A DNA stretch of 42,471 nt, taken from NCBI GenBank assembly GCA_903845125.1, contig CAIMWS010000332.1:1-42471 (forward strand), given 5' to 3'. Below the pieces are notes generated by a model, which was not told the origin of the DNA, ran no database searches, and saw only the letters and a program-made list of their open reading frames with translations. Source of the stretch: an uncultured Verrucomicrobiota bacterium (GTDB taxonomy: Bacteria; Verrucomicrobiota; Verrucomicrobiia; Limisphaerales; UBA1319). The position numbers and the translations under genes are program-made. The stretch's first letter is position 1. Every line of letters begins with the position of its first letter. Positions 1 to 8,087 of the stretch are shown piece by piece.

Positions 1-47
1 CGGATGGCGCCGGCGATGTCGGCGGCCGTTACTGGTTTGGCTGTCAT
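1..47 (-). CDS. 5' end of an unidentified protein (partial, runs off the window)
   Basis: A minus-strand ATG at position 47 opens a frame that reads MTAKPVTAADIAGAI and stays open to the window edge. It lies 70 nt downstream of the sigma factor stop on the same strand, so it could be the next gene of that transcription unit. Fifteen codons are too few to assign a family and no clear Shine-Dalgarno precedes it. The call rests on position, codon composition and the lack of any other explanation for this end. Confidence 0.4.
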   Translation of the reverse strand, partial: MTAKPVTAADIAGAI

Positions 48-117
48 GGATTTTGGTTTTCTTTATGGGGTGCCGCGATGCCCGCCCGCCCCAGACGGGC
101 GAGCCCGCTCCCGGCCG

Positions 118-1179
118 TCACTTCTGGACGGCTTCAAGCTTCTGGATCATGCGGCGCAGCTTGCTGAGCGCGATATTCTGGATCTGCCGGACCCGCTCGC
201 GGGTCACCCCGAATTTTTCGCCCACTTCCTCCAGGGTTTTCTCCGAGCCGCCGCCCAGCCCGAACCGGTACCGCAGGATCGTGGCCTCGCGCGGATCGAG
301 CGTCTTGACCATCTCCTGCAGCATCTTGGTGATGGTCTTGTCCTCAAGTTCTTCGTAGGGCGTGTCGGCGTTTTCGTCTTCCACGATCTCGGCGAAGTTG
401 TTCGATTCGTCGTCGCCAATGGGCGCATCCAGCGAAGCCGGGCGGATGGCGGCGGTGCGCAGCTGAGACACCCGGGAAGCGGTCATCCCCAGTTCCTCGG
501 CCAGCTCCTGATCGGTCGGTTCCCGGCCCAGTTCCTCCTGCAGCCTCATGGTCATCCGGCGCATCTTGCTGATCTTATCCACCAGGTGCACCGGCAGGCG
601 GATCGTCTTGGACTGGTTGGCCAGGGCCCGCTTGATCGATTGTTTGATCCACCAGGCGCCGTAGGTGGATAATTTACCACCCTTGGCCGGGTCAAACCGC
701 TCCACCGCTTTCATCAGCCCGATGTTCCCTTCGCTGATCAGATCGAGCAGCGGCAGGCCGAGGCCTTCATAATCGTGGGCGATTTTGACCACCAACCGCA
801 GGTTTGCCTTGATCATCAACTCCCGGGCCTTTTTATCCCCCTTCTTGATCCGCCCGGCTAATTCCACCTCCTCGTGCGGCTTCAGCAACGCCACCTGGCC
901 GATTTCCCTCAAGTAAAGCTTGATGGCGGTGTCTCCGTCGTAACTTCCCCGGTCCGCCGCCGGCGCACGCACCGGGGCGTCATCGTCTTTGACGCTGCGC
1001 GCAGCAGCCTCCAACTCCTTCTCATCCGGCTCCACCATCGCCTCCTGATTGGGATCCACCTCTTCCCCCCCGGCGCCAGCCTCGATCTCCGCCGGCGAAG
1101 CGGAATCGGGCTCCGGTTTGGCAGGCTTGGGGATCCGGGCTTTCCGGCCCCGCGCTACTGAACTCTTTTTTGCCAACAT
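118..1179 (-). CDS. RNA polymerase sigma-70 family factor (RpoD/SigA-like, short form)
   Basis: This 353-residue sigma-70 factor directs core RNA polymerase to promoters. Residues 1-80 are a low-complexity, charged, Pro/Ala/Glu-rich tail. Region 1.2 starts near residue 86 (KLYLREIGQVALL). Region 2 covers roughly 120-200, with NLRLVVKIA, DLISEGNIGLMKAVERFDP and the promoter-melting and -10-reading stretch STYGAWWIKQSIKRAL. Region 3 follows, and region 4 with the helix-turn-helix VTRERVRQIQNIALSKLRR lies at about 300-345. It lacks the large non-conserved region of 600-residue primary factors, so a group 2 (RpoS-like) role is as likely as the housekeeping role. The start at 1179 has no good Shine-Dalgarno. 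It is divergent from gpx, with a 181-nt shared upstream region. It is clearly a sigma-70; only the subgroup is uncertain. Confidence 0.93.
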   Translation of the reverse strand: MLAKKSSVARGRKARIPKPAKPEPDSASPAEIEAGAGGEEVDPNQEAMVEPDEKELEAAARSVKDDDAPVRAPAADRGSYDGDTAIKLYLREIGQVALLKPHEEVELAGRIKKGDKKARELMIKANLRLVVKIAHDYEGLGLPLLDLISEGNIGLMKAVERFDPAKGGKLSTYGAWWIKQSIKRALANQSKTIRLPVHLVDKISKMRRMTMRLQEELGREPTDQELAEELGMTASRVSQLRTAAIRPASLDAPIGDDESNNFAEIVEDENADTPYEELEDKTITKMLQEMVKTLDPREATILRYRFGLGGGSEKTLEEVGEKFGVTRERVRQIQNIALSKLRRMIQKLEAVQK

Positions 1180-1327
1180 ATCCGCTAAAATTGGTAATCG
1201 AACCCCCTATCTCAGGCAAGCAAATAAACCAATTATCCTACCGGATGAGTCGTTATTGCGGCCGGCCCCACCAGTGGATCCTCCTGATGGCCATCAGACG
1301 GAGTAATAAACTATTTCAACTCCACTT

Positions 1328-1355
1328 TTGACTTTCCCGGCGCCTGCGCGATATT
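1328..1355 (+). promoter_or_regulatory. sigma-70-type promoter of gpx, possibly leaderless
   Basis: A -35 element TTGACT (1328-1333) is separated by 16 nt from a -10 element GATATT (1350-1355). The ATG of gpx follows at 1361, so transcription would start at or next to the start codon. Both hexamers are imperfect matches to TTGACA/TATAAT (5/6 and 4/6). Confidence 0.35.
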
Positions 1356-1360
1356 CCCGC

Positions 1361-1918
1361 ATGACGAAATCAGTCTTGATGGCGGCCGGCCTGCTGCTGG
1401 CCTCCTTAACCTCAACTCGTGCCATGACCAACCTCTGGGACATTCCCTTGAACAATATCGACGGCCAAGCAACTTCCTTGCGGGCGTTTGCCGGCAAGGT
1501 GGTGTTGGTGGTAAATGTGGCCTCGCAGTGCGGGCTGACGCCCCAGTATGCGCAACTGGAATCCGTTTACCTCAAATATAAAGACCAAGGACTGGTGGTG
1601 GCCGGCTTCCCGTGCAACGATTTCGCCGGCCAGGAACCCGGCTCCAATGCCGAAATCAAACAGTTTTGCTCCAGCAAATTCCACGTGTCCTTCCCTTTAT
1701 TTGACAAATTGCATGTGAAAGGCCCCGGACAACATCCTCTGTACCAAGCCTTGACCGGCAAGCAGGCCCCCTTCCCCGGGGATGTGAAATGGAATTTCGG
1801 CAAATTCCTGGTGAGCCGCCAGGGGACGATCTTGAAACGGTTTGAGCCGGCCATCAAACCGGATGCCCCGGAAGTAATCCAAGCCATCGAATCCGCCCTC
1901 AAAGCCAAAGCGGAATAA
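1361..1918 (+). CDS. Exported glutathione peroxidase (Cys type)
   Basis: This 185-residue peroxidase reduces hydroperoxides with a thiol donor. Residues 1-21 (MTKSVLMAAGLLLASLTSTRA) form a signal peptide ending in a good cleavage site, so the enzyme probably acts in the periplasm or at the envelope. The thioredoxin-fold core shows all family signatures: NVASQCGLTPQY with a cysteine at the peroxidatic (Sec/Cys) position, GFPCNDFAGQEPG with the catalytic Gln, and KWNFGKFLV with the catalytic Trp. Length is normal for the family. A longer frame begins at a TTG at 1328, but that codon lies inside the -35 element and would put residues before the signal peptide, so the ATG at 1361 is preferred. 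It stands alone, convergent with the dehydrogenase to its right. Confidence 0.93.
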   Translation: MTKSVLMAAGLLLASLTSTRAMTNLWDIPLNNIDGQATSLRAFAGKVVLVVNVASQCGLTPQYAQLESVYLKYKDQGLVVAGFPCNDFAGQEPGSNAEIKQFCSSKFHVSFPLFDKLHVKGPGQHPLYQALTGKQAPFPGDVKWNFGKFLVSRQGTILKRFEPAIKPDAPEVIQAIESALKAKAE

Positions 1919-2006
1919 GGCTGCCGGTTCCTGCCCAGCCTCGGGGTCAGCGGTCCGGCGATGGACCAAAACAGCTCGCCCGCAGCTTTGGGCTGATAGC
2001 CGCGGC

Positions 2007-3044
2007 TCAGGGAAACGTGATCATGGCCTTGACCACCCCATCGGCGTAGCCACTGACGAGTTCGAAAGCGGCTTGGGCCTGGGCGCACCCGAAGTGATGC
2101 GTCACCAGGAAATCGGCCTGGATTTTCCCCGCCGCCAGCAAGTCCACCACCTCCTGCACGCAGCGGTTTTGGCGCCGCACGTTGACCAGGGTGATTTCCT
2201 TGCGGCGCAGCAGATCAATCGGCAGGGATATCCGATCCGAGCGCGGAATGCCGATCAGCATCAGCCTCCCCCCCGGCTTGAGCAGATCGATCGCCTGCTC
2301 CATCGCCTCCGGCTGGCCGGCGCATTCAAAGACGACATCCAATCCCTCCGGCTCGCGGGCCAGGATATCCGGCGCCACCTCCTCGCGGCCGGGAATCCCC
2401 ACCCAGGCGGCTCCCGCCTGCGCGGCCAGCCCGGTGCGATGCTCGATCAGGTCCGTCACGAACAGGCGGCGGGCGCCCCGGTGCCGCGCGCAGAGCAAAA
2501 CGCTCAATCCGATGGGGCCGGCCCCCAAAATCCCCACGGTCGAGGCCGGGCTGATGCCCGCCTGCCGGACGGCATAAAGGGCGATGGACAGCGGCTCACA
2601 AAGCACCGCCTGGTCCAGCGTCATCGCGGGGGGGATCGGATAAAGGCACGCTTCCGGCATCACCAGGAATTCCGAAAGGCAGCCCGGCGCCTCCCCCGGG
2701 CAGCCCAGGAAGCTCAGCCGCCGGCAGGTATTTTCCCGCCCGGCCCGGCACTGGTCGCATTGGTGGCAGCTGATGGCCGGATCGACGGCCACCCGGTCCC
2801 CGGCTTGGATCCGGCCCGCCTCCGGCCCGGCCTGCAGCACCGTGGCGGCGCATTCGTGCCCGAGGATAAAAGGGAACTGCACCGCCCGCGGCCCGATGCA
2901 CCCATCCTCGAAATAATGGATGTCCGATCCGCACACGCCCACCCGTTCCATTTTCAGCAGCACCTCGCGGCCGCGGGGCGCGGGGGGATCGGGCATTTCC
3001 AGGCCCTCCACCTTCCGCAACCGGGTCAAAGCCAGCGCTTTCAC
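2007..3044 (-). CDS. Zinc-dependent polyol/alcohol dehydrogenase (sorbitol dehydrogenase-like MDR family)
   Basis: This 345-residue medium-chain dehydrogenase would oxidise an alcohol or polyol with NAD(P). Catalytic zinc ligands are visible: Cys38 in GVCGSD, His63-Glu64 in GHE, and Glu150. The structural zinc is bound by the four-cysteine lobe Cys93, Cys96, Cys99 and Cys107. The Rossmann nucleotide-binding motif GILGAGPIG lies near residue 170. The segment HYFEDG after the first zinc Cys resembles sorbitol and xylitol dehydrogenases, so a sugar alcohol substrate is likely but unproven. The start is a GTG (3044-3042) that overlaps the TGA of the upstream prenyltransferase as GTGA, which indicates an operon and probable translational coupling. 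Confidence 0.92.
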   Translation of the reverse strand: MKALALTRLRKVEGLEMPDPPAPRGREVLLKMERVGVCGSDIHYFEDGCIGPRAVQFPFILGHECAATVLQAGPEAGRIQAGDRVAVDPAISCHQCDQCRAGRENTCRRLSFLGCPGEAPGCLSEFLVMPEACLYPIPPAMTLDQAVLCEPLSIALYAVRQAGISPASTVGILGAGPIGLSVLLCARHRGARRLFVTDLIEHRTGLAAQAGAAWVGIPGREEVAPDILAREPEGLDVVFECAGQPEAMEQAIDLLKPGGRLMLIGIPRSDRISLPIDLLRRKEITLVNVRRQNRCVQEVVDLLAAGKIQADFLVTHHFGCAQAQAAFELVSGYADGVVKAMITFP

Positions 3045-3967
3045 TTGTCCCTTTTAAGCAGGTAGGTGGCCATGGCTTCGAGGGCGGCGGCCTGGCCTTT
3101 GAACTGCCTCAGGGCGGCAAAAGCCCGGTCCGTCAACTGCCGGGCGATGGCCTGGGATTTGGGCAGTCCAACCATGGCCGGGTAGGTCGCCTTCCGGGCG
3201 GCCACGTCCTTGCCGGCGGTTTTGCCCAGCTGCTCGCTGGTTTGGGTCACGTCCAGGATGTCATCGATGATCTGGAAAGCCAGGCCGACATTATAGCCGA
3301 AATCGGTGAGCGCCTGCAACTGGGCCGGGGTGCAGTTGGCGCTCATGCCCCCCAACCGCACCGCGCAGCACAGCAGCGCCGAGGTCTTGCACTCGTGGAT
3401 GTATTTCAGCTGGGCCAGGGGAATGCTTTTGCCCTCGGCTTCGAGGTCGGCCACCTGGCCGGCAATCAGCTTTTGGGATCCGGACGCCTGGGCCAGTTCC
3501 TGGACCAGCTCCCGGGTGGAATACCGGGCGGTGGCCGGGGCCTGGGCCAGAATGGCGAACGCCGCCGTCAGCAGGGCGTCCCCGGCCAGGATGGCGATGC
3601 CTTCGCCAAAGACCTTGTGGTTGGTGGGCTTGCCCCGCCGGAAATCGTCATTGTCCATGGCGGGCAGGTCGTCGTGGATCAAGGAATAGGTATGGATGCA
3701 CTCCACCGCGCACGCTGCGTGCAAGGCGTCCTGCCGGGCGCCGCCGCAGGCTTCGGCGGCCGCCAGGCACAGGGCCGGGCGCATCCGCTTGCCGCCCGCG
3801 TAAAGGGAGTAGCGCATGGCTCGGTGGATGGTCGGCGGCTTGGCGGTCGCCCGCGGCAGCAGGCGGTCCAGCCCGCGATCCACCAACCGGCAGACCTGCT
3901 GCAGGTATTGGCCCAAATCCAGCCCCGTTTTATGGTCACCCGCGTTTTGTTTTTTGTTGCCTGGCAT
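3041..3967 (-). CDS. ispA: Polyprenyl synthetase (farnesyl diphosphate synthase-like)
   Basis: This 308-residue trans-isoprenyl diphosphate synthase condenses IPP with allylic diphosphates, probably to give farnesyl diphosphate. Visible motifs are GGKRMRPALC (diphosphate binding), the first Asp-rich motif within IHDDLPAMDNDD, the GQ motif in IAGQVADLE, and the second Asp-rich motif DDILD. Two residues between the Asp pairs of the first motif and the overall length match IspA-type enzymes. I chose the ATG at 3967 (MPGNKK); the frame is open to 4036, but the extra 23 residues look non-homologous. It ends in a 4-nt overlap with the dehydrogenase gene. It is divergent from sppA, with 113 nt between them. 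Confidence 0.92.
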   Translation of the reverse strand: MPGNKKQNAGDHKTGLDLGQYLQQVCRLVDRGLDRLLPRATAKPPTIHRAMRYSLYAGGKRMRPALCLAAAEACGGARQDALHAACAVECIHTYSLIHDDLPAMDNDDFRRGKPTNHKVFGEGIAILAGDALLTAAFAILAQAPATARYSTRELVQELAQASGSQKLIAGQVADLEAEGKSIPLAQLKYIHECKTSALLCCAVRLGGMSANCTPAQLQALTDFGYNVGLAFQIIDDILDVTQTSEQLGKTAGKDVAARKATYPAMVGLPKSQAIARQLTDRAFAALRQFKGQAAALEAMATYLLKRDK

Positions 3968-4080
3968 ATCCGTATCCAAAGTTTTCTGAGACTTGCACGA
4001 TAAACCACCGGCATGCAAGCTTCTTTCGCCGGCCATTCAAGCCTTGCCGCGCCTCCCCCAAGCCGGTAACCTGACAATAT

Positions 4081-5172
4081 ATGATGGACGATAAAATGCC
4101 CCCGATGATGGCCAATCCGCCTCCCCCACCCTATTATATGCATCCCATCCGCCAGGGCCGGGGCTGGAAATACTTTGCCTTGTTTCTGCTTTTCATTCTG
4201 GTCTCCATCATGGGGTTGAATTTCCTTCTCTTCCTGGCGGGCGGCAGCACGCTGCACTCCGGCAGCCGTTTCCAGGAAGTCATGGTGGAAGACCAGGGTT
4301 CGGAAAATAAAATCGCCGTCATCAAGGTCGAGGGCATGATCACCGGCGCCGTGCTGGACGGCGTGCACGACCTGGTGGCCCTCATCCGCGACCAACTGAA
4401 GATCGCCAAGCGGGATACCGCCGTGAAAGCCGTACTGCTGAAGGTGGATTCCCCCGGCGGCGAGGTCATGGCTTCCGATGAAATCCACAACCTCATCCAA
4501 GCCTTCCAGGCCGACTCCGGCAAGCCGGTCATCGCCTCCATGGGCAGCCTCGCGGCCTCCGGCGGCTATTATGTGAGCGCGCCCTGCCGCTGGATTGTCG
4601 CCAATGAGCTGACCATCACCGGCAGCGTCGGCGTGATCATGCAGGGCTATAATTACCGTGGCCTCATGGACAAGGTGGGCGTCCGCCCGCAGACCTACAA
4701 GAGCGGCAAGTTCAAGGACATGCTCAGCGGCTCCAAGAGCGAAAACGAGATTCTCCCCGAGGAAAAGCAGATGGTGCAGGCCCTGATCGACCAGACTTAT
4801 TCCCGGTTCACGAACATCGTCGTCAAAGGCCGCGCGGAGGCCGCCAAGGCTAATAAAGAAAAGGGCCGCGCCCTCAGCCCCGAATGGCGCCAACTCGTGG
4901 ATGGCCGGGTTTTTTCAGGCAAAGAGGCCTATGAGCACGGCTTTGTGGACCAGGTGGGCAACTTTGAAGCCGCCGTGGCGGCCGCCCGGGACCTGGCCAG
5001 GATCGGCTCCGCCAACCTGGTCCGCTATGAAGTCCCCTTCGACCTCATGAGCGTCATGCGGCTGCTGGGCAAAACGGACACCGGAAAATCGGTCAAGCTC
5101 GACCTCGGCCTGGACCTGCCCCGCATCTGGCCGGGCCGCATGTATTTCCTGGCGCCCAGCCTCTGGGAATAA
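4081..5172 (+). CDS. sppA: Signal peptide peptidase SppA (S49 family)
   Basis: This 363-residue membrane serine protease of the S49 family cleaves remnant signal peptides. Residues 1-28 are a Pro/Met-rich cytoplasmic tail and about 29-53 form the single membrane anchor. The protease core contains KVDSPGGEV (oxyanion region), the nucleophile Ser160 in GSLAASGGYYVSA, and the general-base Lys, probably Lys212, in YKSGKFKDM. The single-domain length matches Bacillus-type SppA rather than the 600-residue Escherichia coli form. An ATG one codon later is an equally possible start. Six nucleotides separate it from the next gene, which suggests cotranscription. Confidence 0.94.
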   Translation: MMDDKMPPMMANPPPPPYYMHPIRQGRGWKYFALFLLFILVSIMGLNFLLFLAGGSTLHSGSRFQEVMVEDQGSENKIAVIKVEGMITGAVLDGVHDLVALIRDQLKIAKRDTAVKAVLLKVDSPGGEVMASDEIHNLIQAFQADSGKPVIASMGSLAASGGYYVSAPCRWIVANELTITGSVGVIMQGYNYRGLMDKVGVRPQTYKSGKFKDMLSGSKSENEILPEEKQMVQALIDQTYSRFTNIVVKGRAEAAKANKEKGRALSPEWRQLVDGRVFSGKEAYEHGFVDQVGNFEAAVAAARDLARIGSANLVRYEVPFDLMSVMRLLGKTDTGKSVKLDLGLDLPRIWPGRMYFLAPSLWE

Positions 5173-5178
5173 GGCGCC

Positions 5179-6069
5179 ATGAAATCGCTGCTCATTTTTC
5201 TGGCCGCCCTGGCGGCGCTCCTGGTGGGATGCGTGCTGGTGCTGTGGCTGCGCAGCCCGGGCTCCTTCAGCCCGGAACCGCTGCCCGTGCCCAACGGCTA
5301 CACGAACCTGCTGCAGGCCGCCAAAGGGCTCGTGGGAGAAACTCCGGGCGGCGATTCCACCAACTGGGCCGCGATCCAGTATTACACGGAAAAAAACCAG
5401 CCCCACCTCCGGCAGGCACGGGCTGCCCTGGAGCAATCCTTTCAGGTTCCCCTGGAAAGCACCGAAATCTACCTCGCCCTCCACCTGCCGGAAATCAGCC
5501 GGCTCAAGACCGCCGCCCAAGCCCTGGCGCTGCAAGGGCGGCTGGCCGGCCATGAAAACCGCTGGCTGGAAGCCGCCTCCAATTATGTCGATATCGTCCG
5601 GCTCGGATACAAAATGTCGGAAGGAGGTGTCATCCTCGACAAAATGGTGGGCGTGGCGTGCGAGGCCATCGGCTTGGGGCAACTCGAGCAGTGGCTCCCC
5701 GCCACCCCCGTCAAGGGCGGGCTGGGGCCACTCCTGGCGCTTCTGGAATCCGTCAGCACCAACGGCCAGGCGCAGGTGGAATCGGTGATCCGGCGCGAAA
5801 AAGTCTTTGCCTCCGAGGTTTACGGCTGGCGCGGCCGGCTGGTCTCCATGGTAAATCACCGGTCTTTGCAGGACGCCATCGACCGCACCCGCCAAAAATC
5901 CCTGCAAACGGAGCGGCGCAAGCGCTGGCTCCTGCTCCGGCTCGCCCAGCACGCCTTTGCCTTGGAGCGTGGCCAGCCGCCCGCCTCCGCGGCGGACCTC
6001 GTGCCCACCTGCCTGAAGGCCATTCCGCTGGATCCCGAAACTGGAAAACCCCTGGAGCTCGGCCGGTAA
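5179..6069 (+). CDS. Hypothetical exported protein, sppA partner
   Basis: I do not recognise this 296-residue protein. It begins with an uncleaved anchor or signal sequence (residues 1-24, MKSLLIFLAALAALLVGC); the GC could be a weak lipobox, although the hydrophobic run continues after the Cys. The rest is predicted helical and soluble, with Leu/Ala-rich stretches such as LPEISRLKTAAQALALQGRL, and a C-terminal segment (ERGQPPASAADLVPTCL, then PLDPETGKPL) that resembles the ends of pilin-like or DUF1559-like helical exported proteins common in planctomycetes and verrucomicrobia. It follows sppA by 6 nt and is convergent with radC, 14 nt away. Confidence 0.82.
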   Translation: MKSLLIFLAALAALLVGCVLVLWLRSPGSFSPEPLPVPNGYTNLLQAAKGLVGETPGGDSTNWAAIQYYTEKNQPHLRQARAALEQSFQVPLESTEIYLALHLPEISRLKTAAQALALQGRLAGHENRWLEAASNYVDIVRLGYKMSEGGVILDKMVGVACEAIGLGQLEQWLPATPVKGGLGPLLALLESVSTNGQAQVESVIRREKVFASEVYGWRGRLVSMVNHRSLQDAIDRTRQKSLQTERRKRWLLLRLAQHAFALERGQPPASAADLVPTCLKAIPLDPETGKPLELGR

Positions 6070-6083
6070 TCCCCCCGGGCGCT

Positions 6084-6785
6084 TCAGGCGAAATAGCCCA
6101 GCTCGCGCAGCGACACGAAATCGTTCGTACGCTCCTGGTTGCGATTCCCCAGGATGATGTGGTCCAACACTTCAATCTTCAGCAGCTGGCCGGCCCGGAT
6201 CAAATCCCGCGTCACCTTGATATCCGCCTCGGACGGAGTGGGATCACCGCTGGGGTGGTTGTGAACCAGGATGACCGCGGCGGCGCTGCCCACAATGGCC
6301 GGCCGGAACACTTCCCGCGGGTGAATGAGGATGGTGTCCAGTGTGCCGTCCGAGATTTTGGCCACGGAAATCAGCCGCCGCCGGGTATTCACCAGGACCA
6401 CCCGGAATTGCTCCACCCCCGCCAGGCGGCTTTCCTCGCGCATCAGGCTCGCCACGGCATCGGGCGTATCCAGGAGCGGCATTTCCCGCTTGATCTCCCG
6501 GGCCATGCGCCGGGCCAGGGTGAAAGCGGCCAGCAAGGTCACCGCCTTGTCGCGCCCCAACCCCTTGCAGAGCAGCTCCTGCCAGCTGGCCCTTGCCAGA
6601 TCCTCCAGGCTGGCATGTTTCGCCAGCAGCTTCTGGGCGATGTCCATCACCGATTCCCCCTGCGTGCCGGTGCGCAGCAGAATGGCCACCAACTCCGCCG
6701 TGCTCAAGGCGTCCGCCCCATGGACCATCAACCGCTCCCGAGGCCGTTCCCCCTGCGGCATATCTTTGATCTTCAGTGTAGCCAT
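6084..6785 (-). CDS. radC: RadC family JAB1/MPN metalloprotease-like protein
   Basis: This 233-residue RadC-family protein has a helix-hairpin-helix-like N-terminal half (DALSTAELVAILLRTG through LLCKGLGRDKA) and a C-terminal JAB/MPN domain. The zinc motif is intact: HNHPSGDPTPSEADI, preceded by the conserved acidic and Arg-rich strand LISVAKISDGTLD. The biochemical role of RadC proteins is not settled, despite the historic DNA-repair name. The start at 6785 (MATLKIKDMP) is chosen because family members begin with the I-x-D-x-P-x-x-x-R-P-R-E-R segment; the upstream open frame to 6929 is not homologous. Confidence 0.95.
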   Translation of the reverse strand: MATLKIKDMPQGERPRERLMVHGADALSTAELVAILLRTGTQGESVMDIAQKLLAKHASLEDLARASWQELLCKGLGRDKAVTLLAAFTLARRMAREIKREMPLLDTPDAVASLMREESRLAGVEQFRVVLVNTRRRLISVAKISDGTLDTILIHPREVFRPAIVGSAAAVILVHNHPSGDPTPSEADIKVTRDLIRAGQLLKIEVLDHIILGNRNQERTNDFVSLRELGYFA

Positions 6786-7171
6786 GCGCCAATTCCTTTC
6801 CCTTGCTGCCCGGCGGCGGTTGCCCCCATCCGGGACGCGCTCCATCCTGCGTCTTTTCCCTGCCCGTGCGGCCGCTCCACCATGGATCGGCAGCCCGCCT
6901 GCGCTCTCCCGGAGGCAGTTGCCAGGCAATGGCTGCAGGATCTGGCGCCGAATCTAAACCCGGAATCCCTCCGCATGCAATGCCTGTTTCCAGCCTGGAC
7001 AAACCACGTGGCACCCTCCGGGAAGGACGGATTGCCCCCCGGCCGCGGACCCGCTCCCGCGCTTCGCCTCCAGGACCGCGATCTCGGGGGCGGTTTCCAA
7101 ACTGATTCCCCGCCGGAAACACGCCGGCGGAACCGCTTTCGCCTCCCCGGGCACCCGCGGGAGGTCTGTCA
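6786..7171. other. Non-coding or decayed stretch between radC and the MBL gene
   Basis: About 390 nt between the divergent radC and MBL genes hold no gene I can support. A plus-strand ATG at 6882 opens a frame whose first ~45 codons read like protein (VARQWLQDLAPNLNPE), but it then turns into Pro/Arg-rich shadow sequence and runs into the next gene, so it may be a gene remnant. A 7-bp perfect inverted repeat with a 7-nt loop sits at 7110-7130. It has no T-tract. Confidence 0.4.
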
Positions 7172-7199
7172 TGGACAATTGAGCGGGGCGCGTTATGAT
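7172..7199 (+). promoter_or_regulatory. sigma-70-type promoter of the MBL gene, possibly leaderless
   Basis: TGGACA (7172-7177, 5/6 match to the -35 consensus), 16 nt, then TATGAT (7194-7199, 5/6 match to the -10). The ATG at 7207 follows 7 nt later, so the transcript would begin at the start codon. This argues against the alternative ATG at 7195, which lies inside the -10. Confidence 0.45.
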
Positions 7200-7206
7200 C
7201 GGCGCC

Positions 7207-8031
7207 ATGATCTTGGAAGACCATCTTGGCGATATCATTGGCAAGAGCCGGCAGGCCCTGAAGCTCTCGCCCGAAACCGTGGCGCGGATAGCCGGCCTTT
7301 CGGTGATGGACCTGGCGTCGTTGGAGACCTCCGGCCAATTCACCAAGCGCCCGGATTTTTTGGCGCTCGGGGATTGCCTCGAACTCGACGGCCGCAAGCT
7401 GGCCGCGCTGGCTGATGGCTGGCAGCCCGCTCCCGTGGATCTTTCCCTGTGGCGCGAACTGCGGCAGATTGCCACCGTCCAATCCGGTTACGCCGTGAAC
7501 AGTTACCTGGTCTGGGACGAGGTGTCCCGGGAAGCCGCCCTGTTCGACACCGGCTGGGAGATCGCGCCCGTGTTATCCCTGGTGGCAGAAAACCGGCTCG
7601 AATTGAAACACCTGTTCATCACTCACTCTCACGATGACCATAACGGCGGGATCAACGCCCTCCGGGAAAAATTCCCCAAAATCCGCATCCACACCGGATC
7701 CCGGCAGTCGCCGGTGGAACAGCGCAACCGCGCCAACGATTTCATCCACCTCGGCAGCCTGCGGATCACCCACCGCGAAACTCCCGGCCATAGCGAGGAT
7801 GGCGTCACCTATATCGCCGGCAACTTCCCGGAGGACGCCCCCCATGTGGCCATTGTGGGCGACGCCCTTTTTGCCGGCTCCATCGGGCGCGGTTTCCAGT
7901 CCTTTGACCTCCTGCGCCAGAAAGTGCGGGAGCAGATCCTCAGCCTGCCCCCGGCCACCCTGGTCTGCCCCGGCCACGGCCCGCTGACCACCGTGGCCCA
8001 GGAACTGGCCCATAATCCATTCTTCAAATAG
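7207..8031 (+). CDS. HTH-like domain fused to a metallo-beta-lactamase-fold hydrolase
   Basis: This 274-residue protein has two parts. Residues about 8-70 look like a lambda-repressor-type helix-turn-helix ([29 protein letters not shown], then [15 protein letters not shown]). Residues about 85-265 form a glyoxalase-II-like metallo-beta-lactamase domain with the metal motif HSHDDH (His140, His142, Asp144, His145), His195 in TPGHSEDG, Asp219 in VGDALF and His257 in PGHGP. The full ligand set predicts an active binuclear hydrolase, possibly acting on a thioester; the substrate is unknown. The DNA-binding-like part could make it a self-sensing regulator, or may simply be a scaffold. The ATG at 7207 is chosen from the promoter position. 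It lies 56 nt upstream of glgB on the same strand. Confidence 0.88.
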   Translation: MILEDHLGDIIGKSRQALKLSPETVARIAGLSVMDLASLETSGQFTKRPDFLALGDCLELDGRKLAALADGWQPAPVDLSLWRELRQIATVQSGYAVNSYLVWDEVSREAALFDTGWEIAPVLSLVAENRLELKHLFITHSHDDHNGGINALREKFPKIRIHTGSRQSPVEQRNRANDFIHLGSLRITHRETPGHSEDGVTYIAGNFPEDAPHVAIVGDALFAGSIGRGFQSFDLLRQKVREQILSLPPATLVCPGHGPLTTVAQELAHNPFFK

Positions 8032-8087
8032 CCCAGGCTCGCACTGGCCCACGGCAAACCCCAGAACCCGGCATCTTCCCCAGCGAT

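Noticed and set aside
5658..7415. Plus-strand frame of 585 codons over radC and its neighbours
   Set aside because: Crosses two real genes on both strands; only the part near 6882 could be a remnant.
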